From the NCBI GenBank assembly GCA_022841325.1, contig JALHRS010000008.1, forward strand, positions 1 through 64,000: DNA of 64,000 nucleotides. Direction: 5' to 3'. Positions 52,755-61,425 of this stretch are shown here, in pieces. Origin of the DNA: Lysobacterales bacterium. Lineage in GTDB: Bacteria; Pseudomonadota; Gammaproteobacteria; Xanthomonadales; SZUA-5. Each line of letters begins with the position of its first letter. Positions within the stretch are counted from its first letter, which is position 1. Below the pieces are notes generated by a model. The model saw only the letters and a program-made list of their open reading frames with translations. It did no database searches and had not been told where the DNA came from. The position numbers were made by a program, and so were the translations under genes.

Positions 52755-54662
52755 ATGATCGTCAAGAACGAGGCGCCGGTCATCCGCCGCTGCCTGGATT
52801 CGGTGCGTCCGATCATCGATTACTGGGTGATCGTGGATACCGGATCAACGGACGGCACCCAGCAGATCATCCGCGATCATCTGCGAGAATTGCCGGGCGA
52901 ACTCCATGAGCGCCCCTGGCGCGATTTTGCCCATAACCGTTCCGAGGCGCTGGCATTGGCGCGCGCACACGGCGACTACTCGCTGATCATCGATGCCGAC
53001 GACGATCTGCAGATACCGCCGGGTTTCCGGCTTCCCGAGCTGAGCGCGGACGCCTACCTGCTGGACATCCATGACGCCGGTGCCCGCTACCAGCGCCTGC
53101 AGCTGGTGCGCAACACGCTGCCCTGGCGCTATCGTGGGGTCTTGCACGAGTTCCTGGAATGCCCGGGCGCCCGGCCTGCGGGTCACCTGGGCATCGTGAT
53201 GCGCCGCAATCACGACGGCGCGCGTCGCCGCGATGCGCAGACATATCACAAGGACGCGGCCATCCTCGAGGCGGCGCTGGCGACGGAAACCGACCCCTTT
53301 CTGATCACGCGCTATACCTTCTACCTGGCGCAAAGCTATCGCGATGCCGGAGTGCTGCCGGCGGCGATCAGCGGGTATCTGCGCCGAGCGGAACTCGGTG
53401 GCTGGGACCAGGAGGTCTACTACAGCCTCTATCAGGCCGCGAAAGCCAAGGCCGCCCTGGGTCAGGAACCAGACGAGATCATCGACCTGTGCCTGCGTGC
53501 CACCGAGCTGGTGTCCAGCCGCGCCGAGGCCCTGCATTGCGCCAGTCAGCTTTGCCGCACGCTGGGACGCAGTCAGCAGGGCTACGAGATTGCCAGTCGC
53601 GGACTGGGTCTGAAGCCACCCGGCGACGGGCTGTTCGTGGAAACCTGGATCTACGACCATGGCCTGCTCGACGAGTACGCCATCAATGCCTACTGGGCCG
53701 GGCACTATCGAGACAGTCTGGATGCCTGCCTCAAGCTGCTGACGGTGCCAGGTTTTCCGGCCGACCAGCGAACGCGGCTGGCGGCCAATGCCCGCTTCGC
53801 CTTCGATCGCTTGCCGCGGGAACAGGCGCGAGCCAGATACACGCCCTTGCGGCATGAAGCCGGGCAGCACGCGTTGGCAACCGCGCGCGAACTGCGCCCG
53901 GTACAGCGGAAGCTGGCGTCGAGCAAGGTGCTGCTGGCCGTCCTGGTCGGCGAACACGAGTCGCTGTTGCCCTGCTATCTGCAATGCATCGAAGCCCTGG
54001 ATTATCCCAAGGCATCCGTGGTCGTCTACATCGCTGGTCACTGCAGCGCGCAGGCTCGCGAGTTACTGGAAGTCTGGACAGCCAGGGTTCGGGCGCAATA
54101 CGCCGCCGTCGAATTCGACCATGCCGATTTGCCCGACGCGCAAGCTCCCGCGCGCGGCAGCGCGCCCGCGAGTCTGCGCGAGCGCAGCCTGCGCAAGACC
54201 CTGGAACACGGTTGCGATTACTACTTTGCCGCCGATACCGACCATTTCCTGCGCCCGTGCACGCTGGCAGAGCTGGTGGCCTTGTCCTTGCCGATCGTGG
54301 CGCCACTGCTGCGCTCGGTGGATCCGGCTTCGCGCTTCGCCAATTTTCATGCGGACATCGATGGCAATGGCTACTTCAAGGACTGCGTACAGTACGACTG
54401 GATTCTGTCGCAGGCGATCACGGGCGTACTGGAAGTGCCGGTAGTCAACGGCGCCTGCCTGGTCCGGGCCGATGTCGTGGCGGAACTGAGTTATCAGGAC
54501 GGCTCGCAGCGCCACGCCTACGTCATCTTTTCCGACAGCGCGCGACGCCATGGCATTGCGCAGTACCTGGACAATCGTCAGCTCTATGGCTATCTGGTGG
54601 TGGATGGGGGCGGCGACGCGGCAGCCGCGCTCGGGCGGCTGCTCGGTAGCCATCAGCCGTAG
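52755..54662 (+). CDS. Two-domain glycosyltransferase: GT2 plus PLOD-like C-terminal domain
   Basis: 635 residues from ATG 52755. The N-terminal GT2 domain has MIVKNEAPVIRRCLDS, VDTGSTDGTQ and the metal motif DADDD. A TPR-like middle follows (about 175-380). The C-terminal domain (about 395-630) has its own DTD (YYFAADTDHFL) and a run LPIVAPLLRSVD, FANFHADIDGNGYFKDC, VPVVNGACLVR and LDNRQLYGYL that follows the order of the accessory domain of PLOD collagen lysyl hydroxylases/GT25. The family normally starts ISLCMIVKNE; here codons before the ATG read ISICLC, and GGAGG (52726-52730) is spaced for ATC 52737, so the true start may be non-AUG. Confidence 0.85.
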   Translation: MIVKNEAPVIRRCLDSVRPIIDYWVIVDTGSTDGTQQIIRDHLRELPGELHERPWRDFAHNRSEALALARAHGDYSLIIDADDDLQIPPGFRLPELSADAYLLDIHDAGARYQRLQLVRNTLPWRYRGVLHEFLECPGARPAGHLGIVMRRNHDGARRRDAQTYHKDAAILEAALATETDPFLITRYTFYLAQSYRDAGVLPAAISGYLRRAELGGWDQEVYYSLYQAAKAKAALGQEPDEIIDLCLRATELVSSRAEALHCASQLCRTLGRSQQGYEIASRGLGLKPPGDGLFVETWIYDHGLLDEYAINAYWAGHYRDSLDACLKLLTVPGFPADQRTRLAANARFAFDRLPREQARARYTPLRHEAGQHALATARELRPVQRKLASSKVLLAVLVGEHESLLPCYLQCIEALDYPKASVVVYIAGHCSAQARELLEVWTARVRAQYAAVEFDHADLPDAQAPARGSAPASLRERSLRKTLEHGCDYYFAADTDHFLRPCTLAELVALSLPIVAPLLRSVDPASRFANFHADIDGNGYFKDCVQYDWILSQAITGVLEVPVVNGACLVRADVVAELSYQDGSQRHAYVIFSDSARRHGIAQYLDNRQLYGYLVVDGGGDAAAALGRLLGSHQP

Positions 54663-54760
54663 GCGGCCCAGAACTATCGCGACCGCTAGTCCGGGGGGCC
54701 GTGGCGACTAGCGGGTGGCCTCAAAGGATGCTGGCTCCCTGACCAGTCCGATCGACATCG

Positions 54761-55834
54761 TCAGGCCAGCAGCTCGCGATTGCGGCCGAACTCGTGCACG
54801 GCATTGACCAGCACGGCCATCTGCTCGGGATCGACGCCGGGGGTGATGCCGTGGCCGAGGTTGAAGATGTGGCCGGGGCCGAGGCCGTAGTCGCGGATGA
54901 CCATGTCCACCTGCCGGCGCAGGCTGGCGGGTGAGGCGTACAGCGCGGTGGGGTCCAGATTGCCCTGCAGCGCGACGCGCCCGCCGGTGCGCACGCGGGC
55001 CTCGCCGAGGTCCACGGTCCAGTCCAGACCCAGCGCGTCAGCGCCGATCTGCGACAGGGCTTCCAGATGGCCGTTGGCACCACGGCTGAAGACGATGATC
55101 GGCACATTGTCCGGGCCGCGATCGATGCCCTGGGCCAGGCGCGTCAGATTGGCCAGCGAGAATTCGCGATAATCGCCCGGGGCCAGAATGCCGCCCCAGG
55201 AGTCGAAGATCATCACCGCCTGGGCGCCGGCGCGAATCTGCGCCTCCAGATAGCTCTGCACCGAGCGCGTCAGCACATCCAGCAGCTGATGCAGCGCATG
55301 CGGCTGATCCCACATCAGGCCCTTGATGTGCTCGAAGCGCTCGCTGGGACCGCCTTCGACCATGTAGCAGGCCAGCGTCCACGGGCTGCCGGCGAAGCCG
55401 ATCAGTGGCACCCGGCCATTCAGTTCCTTGCGGATCACGCGCACGGCATCGGGCACATAGCGCAACTCGACTTCAGGATCAGGTACGCCCAGCTTCTGGA
55501 TGTCGGCGAGCGAGCGCAGCGGTCGGGCGAACTGCGGGCCTTCGCCCTCGACGAATTCCAGGCCCAGACCCATGGCATCGGGAATGGTGAGGATGTCGGA
55601 GAACAGAATCGCGGCATCGAGTTCGAAGCGGTCGATGGGCTGCATCGTGACTTCGCAGGCCAGCTCCGGCGAGCGGCACAGATTCATGAAGCTGCCGGCG
55701 CGCTGGCGCGTCGCCCGATACTCGGGCAGGTAACGCCCGGCCTGACGCATCACCCAGATCGGGGTGGTGTCGACCGGCTGGCGCCGCAAGGCGCGCAGGA
55801 AACGGTTGTGACGTCCGCTGTCGATGGGACTCAT
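54761..55834 (-). CDS. hemE: Uroporphyrinogen decarboxylase
   Basis: A 357-residue cytosolic enzyme of haem synthesis; it decarboxylates uroporphyrinogen III to coproporphyrinogen III. Signatures are [33 protein letters not shown] (with catalytic Asp), [16 protein letters not shown] and [13 protein letters not shown]. Length is normal. The frame is open upstream into the SPOR gene; ATG 55834 matches the family start. It ends the minus-strand run aroK-aroB-WGR-SPOR-hemE. Confidence 0.96.
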   Translation of the reverse strand: MSPIDSGRHNRFLRALRRQPVDTTPIWVMRQAGRYLPEYRATRQRAGSFMNLCRSPELACEVTMQPIDRFELDAAILFSDILTIPDAMGLGLEFVEGEGPQFARPLRSLADIQKLGVPDPEVELRYVPDAVRVIRKELNGRVPLIGFAGSPWTLACYMVEGGPSERFEHIKGLMWDQPHALHQLLDVLTRSVQSYLEAQIRAGAQAVMIFDSWGGILAPGDYREFSLANLTRLAQGIDRGPDNVPIIVFSRGANGHLEALSQIGADALGLDWTVDLGEARVRTGGRVALQGNLDPTALYASPASLRRQVDMVIRDYGLGPGHIFNLGHGITPGVDPEQMAVLVNAVHEFGRNRELLA

Positions 55835-55862
55835 GCTGTGCTCCGGAGATCTCGAAAAGGGG

Positions 55863-56870
55863 TTAGCGCGCCGCGCGCACTTCCTGTTGCAGGGGTTCCA
55901 GTCGCCGCGGCCAGTAATTGCCGCCCAGGGTCGAGGCGGCGCTGCGGGCGCCTTGCAGATCGGAGAAATCGCGCCACAACAGCAGCGACCAGTCTTCTCC
56001 ATGCCTGCGCAAGGACACGATGTAGGTGTCAGCGGCGGACAATCCAAGCTGGACGCGCACCGCATCGAAACCGGCGCTGCTGCGCGCGGCGGCCAGCTGG
56101 ATGGTGTAGTACGTACCCGGCAGCGCCAGCAATTGCGCGGCACCCATGGCCTCAGCCTCGCTCGTGGCGGGCGCTGGTGCCGGTCGTGGAGCAGGCGTGG
56201 GTGTCGCGGTAGCTGCAGCCGACGGGGCGGCGGCGGGTGTTGGTTCTGCATCCGGTGCCGGCATTGGTTTCGGAGCCGGTGTCGGCGCGGCTGCAGACAC
56301 CGCAGCGGGTGCCGGTGTGGCAACAGCCGACGGGGCGGCAGGTGCTGGTTCTGGATCAGGGGCTGGCGCCGGTGTCGGAGCTGGTGTTGGCGCAGCAGCA
56401 GTCACGGCAGCGGGTGTCGCTGGTGCTGCCGGAGCCGGTGTCGGAGCTGCAGCCGAGGCCGGCGCTGAAACAGCTGCCGGAGCCGGTGACGGTGCGCTGA
56501 CGGCAGCGGTTGGCGCCGGAGCCGCAACCGGTGCCGAAGGGGATGCGATCGCCGGCTCGGCGGACATCGGCCTGACCGGCGCCGGCGCCGGCGCAGCCGT
56601 GCCATAGCCCGACGCACCGGACACGGAGGGAATCCGGGACGGATCCACCAGGAAGGGCGGCGGTTCTGGCGGCCTGGCGCGCTGATGGGTACTGGGCAGC
56701 GCTCGCGGCGCAGGCGCATCGGCGCCCTTGCCGCAATCCCAGCTGCGGCCGTCGGCGGCGGGTACACAGACGATCTTCTCGGAATCGGCAGCACAAAGGC
56801 CCAGCGGCAGCAGCCACAGGGCCAGCAGCCAGACGGTGCTGCGCGAATCCCTGGCGCGGCGCTCAGTCAT
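55863..56870 (-). CDS. SPOR-domain protein, DamX-like by position and C-terminus
   Basis: A 335-residue exported or membrane-anchored protein. N-terminal hydrophobic segment ([16 protein letters not shown]); a short Cys-containing region ([18 protein letters not shown]); then about 150 residues of Ala/Pro repeats (APTPAPAP type), a likely periplasmic spacer. The C-terminal 75 residues ([41 protein letters not shown]) match a SPOR domain and parallel Escherichia coli DamX. SPOR binds denuded septal peptidoglycan. DamX also follows aroB in E. coli, which supports a division role. It overlaps the WGR gene by 8 nt. Confidence 0.8.
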   Translation of the reverse strand: MTERRARDSRSTVWLLALWLLPLGLCAADSEKIVCVPAADGRSWDCGKGADAPAPRALPSTHQRARPPEPPPFLVDPSRIPSVSGASGYGTAAPAPAPVRPMSAEPAIASPSAPVAAPAPTAAVSAPSPAPAAVSAPASAAAPTPAPAAPATPAAVTAAAPTPAPTPAPAPDPEPAPAAPSAVATPAPAAVSAAAPTPAPKPMPAPDAEPTPAAAPSAAATATPTPAPRPAPAPATSEAEAMGAAQLLALPGTYYTIQLAAARSSAGFDAVRVQLGLSAADTYIVSLRRHGEDWSLLLWRDFSDLQGARSAASTLGGNYWPRRLEPLQQEVRAAR

Positions 56871-57138
56871 ACATCGCGCGTCCGCTGCCGGGTTCTTCGG
56901 CACCCTGGCTGAACATGACTTTCAAACCCTTCTTCAGCTGCTGGTCGCGGGCCTTGATCATGGCTTCCTGGGCCGTTTCCAGGTCCAGGAATTGCTCCCG
57001 CCGCAGCGAGCCGCGAGCGCCCTGTTGCCCGGTTTCCTTGATCAGCGTCCATCCTCCCAGCAGATCCTGCTGCAGGACCAACTGGAAATATCGCTGTGGC
57101 TCGGCCGTGCCGGGCAGGGATTGCATGAAGATTCGCAT
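56863..57138 (-). CDS. WGR-domain protein
   Basis: A 91-residue protein that is essentially a single WGR domain: RYFQLVLQQDLLGGWTLIKE, RREQFLDLETAQEAMIKARD and KKGLKVM. WGR domains occur in PARPs and in small bacterial proteins; they bind nucleic acid ends in PARPs, but the stand-alone bacterial role is unknown. ATG 57138 was chosen over a start nine codons upstream. It overlaps the SPOR gene start by 8 nt and follows aroB by 69 nt. Confidence 0.8.
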   Translation of the reverse strand: MRIFMQSLPGTAEPQRYFQLVLQQDLLGGWTLIKETGQQGARGSLRREQFLDLETAQEAMIKARDQQLKKGLKVMFSQGAEEPGSGRAMYD

Positions 57139-57207
57139 GCGACGGAGTCTAGCCGATGCCTGCAATGGCGCGCATGGATCGCGTCAAGGCTTTGCCGCGA
57201 ACCCGTT

Positions 57208-58290
57208 TCAAGGCTGCTCCGCCAGGCTGGCTTTGATTTCGGCAGCATCCACGCCATCGGCGATCTCGGCACGGCCCACGCCGCGCCACAGAATCAGCCG
57301 CAGACGATCACTCAGGGTCTTCTTGTCCAGACGCATCAGTTCCAGCATCCGCTCGGGTGAGGCTTCAGAGGGGCGTGCCGTCGGCAGGCCGAGCTGATCC
57401 AGAAGTCGCCGCAAGCGTTCGCTGTCAGCTGCATCGGCCCAGCCCAGGCGGGCGCTGAGCCGCGCCGCCATGACCATGCCGATGGCGATGGCCTCGCCGT
57501 GCAACAGCGTCTGGTATTGACCGATGGTCTCCAGCGCATGGCCGTAGGTGTGCCCGAAATTCAGCAGGGCACGCTCGCCCGATTCGCGTTCATCCCGAGC
57601 GACAATCGCGGCCTTGTGACTGCAGCTGCGCAATACCGCCTCGGCCACCAGCGTTTCATCCCGCAGCCGCAGACCCTCGGCATGGTCCTCCAGCCAGGCC
57701 AGAAATTCGGCATCGCCGAGCGCGCCGTATTTCACGACTTCAGCCATGCCGGCCCGGAACTCGCGTTCGGGCAGGGTGCTCAGCGTGGAGATGTCGGCCA
57801 GCACCAGACGTGGTTGCCAGAAGGCGCCGACCAGATTCTTGCCCTGGGCCAGATTGACGCCGGTCTTGCCGCCGACCGAGGAATCGACCATGGCCAGCAG
57901 CGTCGTCGGTATCTGCACGAAATCGATGCCGCGCATCCAGCAAGCTGCGGCAAAGCCGCCCATGTCACCGATGACGCCGCCACCCAGCGCAATCAGGGTG
58001 GCGTTGCGCTGGGCACCCATCTCCGCCAGCGCCTGCCAGATCAATGATGCCGATTCGATGGTCTTGTGGCGCTCACCGTCCGGCAGCAGCAGCGTCGAAT
58101 AGCGCAATCCCTGCAGCGCCGCTTCCACCCGGGCGGCGTACAGCGGCGCCACCGTGGTGTTGCTGAGCAGCAGGACCTGGCGTCCGGCTATGGCGCTGCG
58201 CAGCTGGCTCGGATCGGACAGCAGGTCCGTGCCGATGCGAATGGGGTAACTGCGTTCGCTCAGCGCTACCGTCAATTCCTGAACACTCAT
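57208..58290 (-). CDS. aroB: 3-Dehydroquinate synthase
   Basis: A 360-residue NAD- and metal-dependent enzyme, second step of the shikimate pathway. Motifs are IALGGGVIGDMGGFAA, SSVGGKTGVNLAQGKNLVGAFWQP and the metal-binding NFGHTYGHALE. Length is normal. The start overlaps the aroK stop by 4 nt, the usual aroK-aroB coupling. Confidence 0.96.
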   Translation of the reverse strand: MSVQELTVALSERSYPIRIGTDLLSDPSQLRSAIAGRQVLLLSNTTVAPLYAARVEAALQGLRYSTLLLPDGERHKTIESASLIWQALAEMGAQRNATLIALGGGVIGDMGGFAAACWMRGIDFVQIPTTLLAMVDSSVGGKTGVNLAQGKNLVGAFWQPRLVLADISTLSTLPEREFRAGMAEVVKYGALGDAEFLAWLEDHAEGLRLRDETLVAEAVLRSCSHKAAIVARDERESGERALLNFGHTYGHALETIGQYQTLLHGEAIAIGMVMAARLSARLGWADAADSERLRRLLDQLGLPTARPSEASPERMLELMRLDKKTLSDRLRLILWRGVGRAEIADGVDAAEIKASLAEQP

Positions 58291-58841
58291 GCAGCGGGCT
58301 CCTGGCTGGCGTCGTGATTCTGCAGATGCCGATGCAGGGCGGCGAGCGTGCGCCGGGCGGTAGACCCGGGCCCGGAGCGATCGGCGGCGATGGTGAGATC
58401 GGCCAGGCTGCGGTAGATCGGATTTCGCGTCTGCGCCAGATTCTGCAATCGCTGCGAGCGATCCGCCGCCTGCAGCAGCGGCCGGCTGCGATCGCGTGAA
58501 AGCCGCTCCAGTTGCAGCTCCACCGGTGCCTCCAGATAGATCACCAGGCCACGCTGGCGCAGCAGTTGCTGGCTGCTCGGGTCGAGCACGCTGCCGCCGC
58601 CGGTCGCCAGCACAATGCCTTCGAGCTCGGTCGCCCGCGCCAGTGCCGCTGCTTCGCGCTGCCGGAAGGCCGCTTCTCCCTCGATCTCGAACAGCAGGGC
58701 AATGCTGCTGCCGGTTTCGGTTTCGATCATCTGGTCCAGATCGACAAAACGCAGGTCCAGATGACGCGCAAGACGGCGACCGACAGTGCTCTTGCCAGCT
58801 CCCATCGGACCGATCAGAAACAGGTTTCGGCGTGTGCTCAT
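58287..58841 (-). CDS. aroK: Shikimate kinase
   Basis: A 184-residue P-loop kinase that phosphorylates shikimate at O3. The Walker A motif is GPMGAGKSTVGR (residues 12-23); the shikimate-binding region is DLDQMIE and the phosphate loop LATGGGSVLD; the lid has RDRSRPLL. It is the first gene of the aroK-aroB-WGR-SPOR-hemE series and divergent from the exosortase gene, with a 250-bp gap in which I see no other gene. Confidence 0.96.
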   Translation of the reverse strand: MSTRRNLFLIGPMGAGKSTVGRRLARHLDLRFVDLDQMIETETGSSIALLFEIEGEAAFRQREAAALARATELEGIVLATGGGSVLDPSSQQLLRQRGLVIYLEAPVELQLERLSRDRSRPLLQAADRSQRLQNLAQTRNPIYRSLADLTIAADRSGPGSTARRTLAALHRHLQNHDASQEPAA

Positions 58842-59091
58842 GGCGTCGATGCTAACCCGACCCGCCCGGCCTTGATCAGCTTGCGAACCCCAAGATATTG
58901 AAAAAGGCGGATTTTGCCAGCCAGGCGTGAAGTGGGAGCGCCAGATGCATGGGTACGAAAACGGCGGCGCGCAGGCAACCGCAAGCGGGAGGCGCTTCAG
59001 ACCACGCGGCTGCGGCGACTCTCGTCCTGCACTTCTTCACATTTGATCCGCTAGACTGCCGCGCTTTGTCCGCTTGTGGTCATCCCTGCGC

Positions 59092-59607
59092 ATGGTTCGC
59101 TTCTTTCTGGTATTCCTTGGAGTGCTCGCCGCACTCTTCGCCTTTGAAGTCTCGAAGTTTGGTGAAACCTACTTCGTAGTGCCCTTTACCGATGTTCTGG
59201 CGCAGATCAGTGCCTGGTTGATCAAGCTCTTCGACAGCGAGGTTCACAGCTACGGCAAGATCATCCAGAGCACTGCCAACGGCTTTGCGGTGTCGATCGA
59301 ACGTGGCTGCAACGGCATCGAGGCCATCATCATCCTGGTGGCGGCCCTGGCGGCATTTCCTTCGACCTGGAAGCAGAAGCTGGCCGGGTTTGTGGTTGGC
59401 TTCTTCGCCATCCAGCTGTTGAACCTGGTGCGCATCATCAGCCTGTTCTACATGGGCCAGTGGAGCATGACCTGGTTCGAGTGGTTCCATCTGTACCTGT
59501 GGCAGGCGTTGATCATCATCGATGCGCTGGTGGTCTGGTTGCTGTGGCTGCGCTGGATCTCGCGCGATCGTCGAAAGCCGGCGACGACAGGTCCGGTCGC
59601 GGCCTGA
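59092..59607 (+). CDS. xrtH: Exosortase H (XrtH type)
   Basis: A 171-residue membrane transpeptidase-like protein with about five helices. The exosortase triad is visible: Cys73 in ERGCNGIEAI, Arg114 in NLVRI and His133 in FHLYLWQAL. Its small size and sequence fit XrtH, the exosortase paired with IPTL-CTERM proteins, which it would cut and anchor. No protein with that tail is in this window. ATG 59092 was preferred to GTG 59074. Seven nucleotides separate its stop from the SDR gene. Confidence 0.9.
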   Translation: MVRFFLVFLGVLAALFAFEVSKFGETYFVVPFTDVLAQISAWLIKLFDSEVHSYGKIIQSTANGFAVSIERGCNGIEAIIILVAALAAFPSTWKQKLAGFVVGFFAIQLLNLVRIISLFYMGQWSMTWFEWFHLYLWQALIIIDALVVWLLWLRWISRDRRKPATTGPVAA

Positions 59608-59614
59608 AGCGAGC

Positions 59615-60463
59615 ATGCGTGCCCGGCGGGTGCTGATTGCCGGCTGTGGCGATCTGGGGACGCGCTCCGGCTTGCTGCTGCAGGATGCCGAGGTTCATGG
59701 CCTGCGTCGCAGCCCAGGGCATCTGCCAGCCGGCATTCGGCCGCTGAATGCCGATCTGGTGACGGGTACCGGTCTTGATGGCTTGCCGGTCGCCGTGGAC
59801 ACCCTGATCTACGCACCCACACCGGGCAATCGCAACGAAGCCAGCTACCGGGCCGTCTTTGTCGACGGTCTGGGGCGCCTGCTCGCGGCACTGCCTGATC
59901 CCGACCCGGCGCTGAGACTGGTCTACGTGTCCAGCACTGCGGTGTACGCACAGAACGGCGGCGAGTGGGTGGACGAGCAGTCACCGGCCGAGCCGGACGC
60001 CTTCAATGGCAAGGTGCTGCTGGAGGGCGAGCAACAGGCGGCGGCGCTGGTGAGCGACTGTGTCTGCCTGCGCTTGTCGGGTCTGTACGGGCCGGGCAGA
60101 CGCTGGTTGCTCAACCGGGTCCTGTCCGGCGAGCCTGTCGCCGCCGGTCTGCATTACAGCAATCGCATTCACATTGACGATGCTGCTGCCATGGTGGCAT
60201 TGCTGGCACGGTCCGACTGCGTGCCCGAGCGAATCATCGGTGTCGACGATGAGCCTGCGCCCTTGTCGGAGGTCTTTGACTGGTTGGCGGCTGCGCTCGA
60301 TTTACCACCATCGGCGCGACATGGCGACGCTGCCGATGTCAGCGGAAAACGGCTGCGCAATGATCTGGCTCACACCATCGGCTGGCGACCCCGTTATGCT
60401 TCCTACCGGGACGGCTATACAGACGTCCTTACGACCAAACTTCAGGGCGGTTTGCCATCATGA
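59615..60463 (+). CDS. NAD(P)-binding SDR-family epimerase/dehydratase (YeeZ-like)
   Basis: A 282-residue extended-SDR protein. The dinucleotide motif is atypical, VLIAGCGDLG near the N-terminus, as in the YeeZ/SDR_a5 group. VYVSSTAVYAQNGGEWVDE and the active-site region RLSGLYGPGR follow, with NRIHIDDAA typical of this group. The substrate is unknown. Its start follows the exosortase stop by 7 nt and its end overlaps pdxH (ATGA), so the three are probably co-transcribed. Confidence 0.85.
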   Translation: MRARRVLIAGCGDLGTRSGLLLQDAEVHGLRRSPGHLPAGIRPLNADLVTGTGLDGLPVAVDTLIYAPTPGNRNEASYRAVFVDGLGRLLAALPDPDPALRLVYVSSTAVYAQNGGEWVDEQSPAEPDAFNGKVLLEGEQQAAALVSDCVCLRLSGLYGPGRRWLLNRVLSGEPVAAGLHYSNRIHIDDAAAMVALLARSDCVPERIIGVDDEPAPLSEVFDWLAAALDLPPSARHGDAADVSGKRLRNDLAHTIGWRPRYASYRDGYTDVLTTKLQGGLPS

Positions 60464-61050
60464 GTCTGCTGTTCGAAGCCTTCACCCATTTTCGCGATCT
60501 GCAGGAGCGCGCCCGCGCCGCAGGTGATCCCGAACCCACGGCGATGACGCTTTCGACCGCCAACGGTCAGGGCCGGGTGTCGTCGCGTACCGTGCTGCTG
60601 AAAGAGCTGGACGGCCGCGGCTTCGTGTTCTACACCAACTATGAAAGCAACAAGGGCCAGCAGATCCTGGCCCATCCGCAGTGCGCGCTGCTGTTCCTGT
60701 GGAAGACCCTGGACAAGCAGGTGCAGGTCAAGATCGAGGGACTGGCCGAGTCGGTGTCCCATTGCGAGGCCGATGCCTACTTTGCCTCGCGGCCGCGGCT
60801 GTCCCAGATCGGTGCCTGGGCTTCCAGGCAGTCGCGTGAGCTGGGCAGTCGCGAGGAGCTGATGGCCCGCGTGCGCGAGTTCGAACAGCGCTTCGAGGGA
60901 CAGGATGTGCCGAGGCCGCCGCATTGGTCCGGTTTCCGCGTGGTGCCCGATATGGTCGAGTTCTGGTACGGCCAGGACTTCCGGCTGCATGACCGGCTGC
61001 GCTATGAGCTCAAGGACGGCGTCTGGAGCAAGCGCGCGCTGTATCCCTGA
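60460..61050 (+). CDS. pdxH: Pyridoxamine 5'-phosphate oxidase
   Basis: A 196-residue FMN enzyme that makes pyridoxal 5'-phosphate. Motifs are AMTLSTANGQGRVSSRTVLL, FYTNYESNKGQQI, SRPRLSQIGAWASRQS and the C-terminal signature FWYGQDFRLHDRLRYEL. It is shorter than the E. coli enzyme (218) at the N-terminus, a common variation. It is coupled to the SDR gene by a 4-nt overlap. Confidence 0.95.
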   Translation: MSLLFEAFTHFRDLQERARAAGDPEPTAMTLSTANGQGRVSSRTVLLKELDGRGFVFYTNYESNKGQQILAHPQCALLFLWKTLDKQVQVKIEGLAESVSHCEADAYFASRPRLSQIGAWASRQSRELGSREELMARVREFEQRFEGQDVPRPPHWSGFRVVPDMVEFWYGQDFRLHDRLRYELKDGVWSKRALYP

Positions 61051-61236
61051 GGCGCCGAGCGCACAGGGCTGATCAGGCCCTGGCGCGGCGTGATCGTGGA
61101 ACCGTGAGCCATCGAAACGGACGTAGGCCGAGGGTGCCGCGCTGCGGCTCCCCGGCGCTTGTCGCATCACCGCCCGGAGAGCGCTGCGCGCACTTCGGGC
61201 TACACCATGCCTGCTGCCCACGGGCCATGAAGCCCT

Positions 61237-61337
61237 GGCGTCATTGCGACCCCGGACTTGATCCGGGGGAAGCAATCCAGATGCACGGCCGCAGAAACAC
61301 TGGATTGCTTCGTCGCTGCGCTCCTCGCAATGACGCC
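61237..61337. repeat. Repeat family D: nested CATTGCGA palindrome
   Basis: Three nested layers: outer GGCGTCATTGCGA (61237-61249) with TCGCAATGACGCC (61325-61337); a small hairpin CCCCGGA-CTTGA-TCCGGGG (61250-61268); and GAAGCAATCCAG (61269-61280) with CTGGATTGCTTC (61300-61311). A second copy is at 62258-62340. Similar CATTGCGA-AAGCAATCC repeats are known from many unrelated bacteria (recalled). Confidence 0.9.
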
Positions 61338-61356
61338 TTTGTGAGAGTCTGCGCCA

Positions 61357-61384
61357 AGTCCCGAGTCCCGAGTCCCGAGTCCCG
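61357..61384. repeat. Heptamer tandem repeat AGTCCCG
   Basis: Four exact copies of AGTCCCG, followed by degenerate units (AGTCCCA, AATCCCA) up to about 61404. It lies about 40 bp upstream of the GTG start of the next gene. A candidate variable-number locus. Confidence 0.88.
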
Positions 61385-61425
61385 CGACTCGAGTCCCAAA
61401 TCCCAACCGACACCTCCGAATCGCC

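Larger units (their letters stand above)
61051..61425. other. Non-coding repeat-filled gap after pdxH
   Basis: No gene is supported. In order it holds a REP-like inverted pair (GTAGGCCGAGGGTGCCGCGC near 61122 and GCGCGCACTTCGGGCTAC near 61186), the CATTGCGA composite (61237-61337) and a 7-bp tandem repeat (61357-61384). Any promoter for the following gene must lie within or beyond these repeats. Confidence 0.7.

Noticed and set aside
61357..61384. Heptamer array read as a set of regulator binding sites
   Set aside because: No spacing variation or symmetry typical of operators; simple tandem slippage explains it better.
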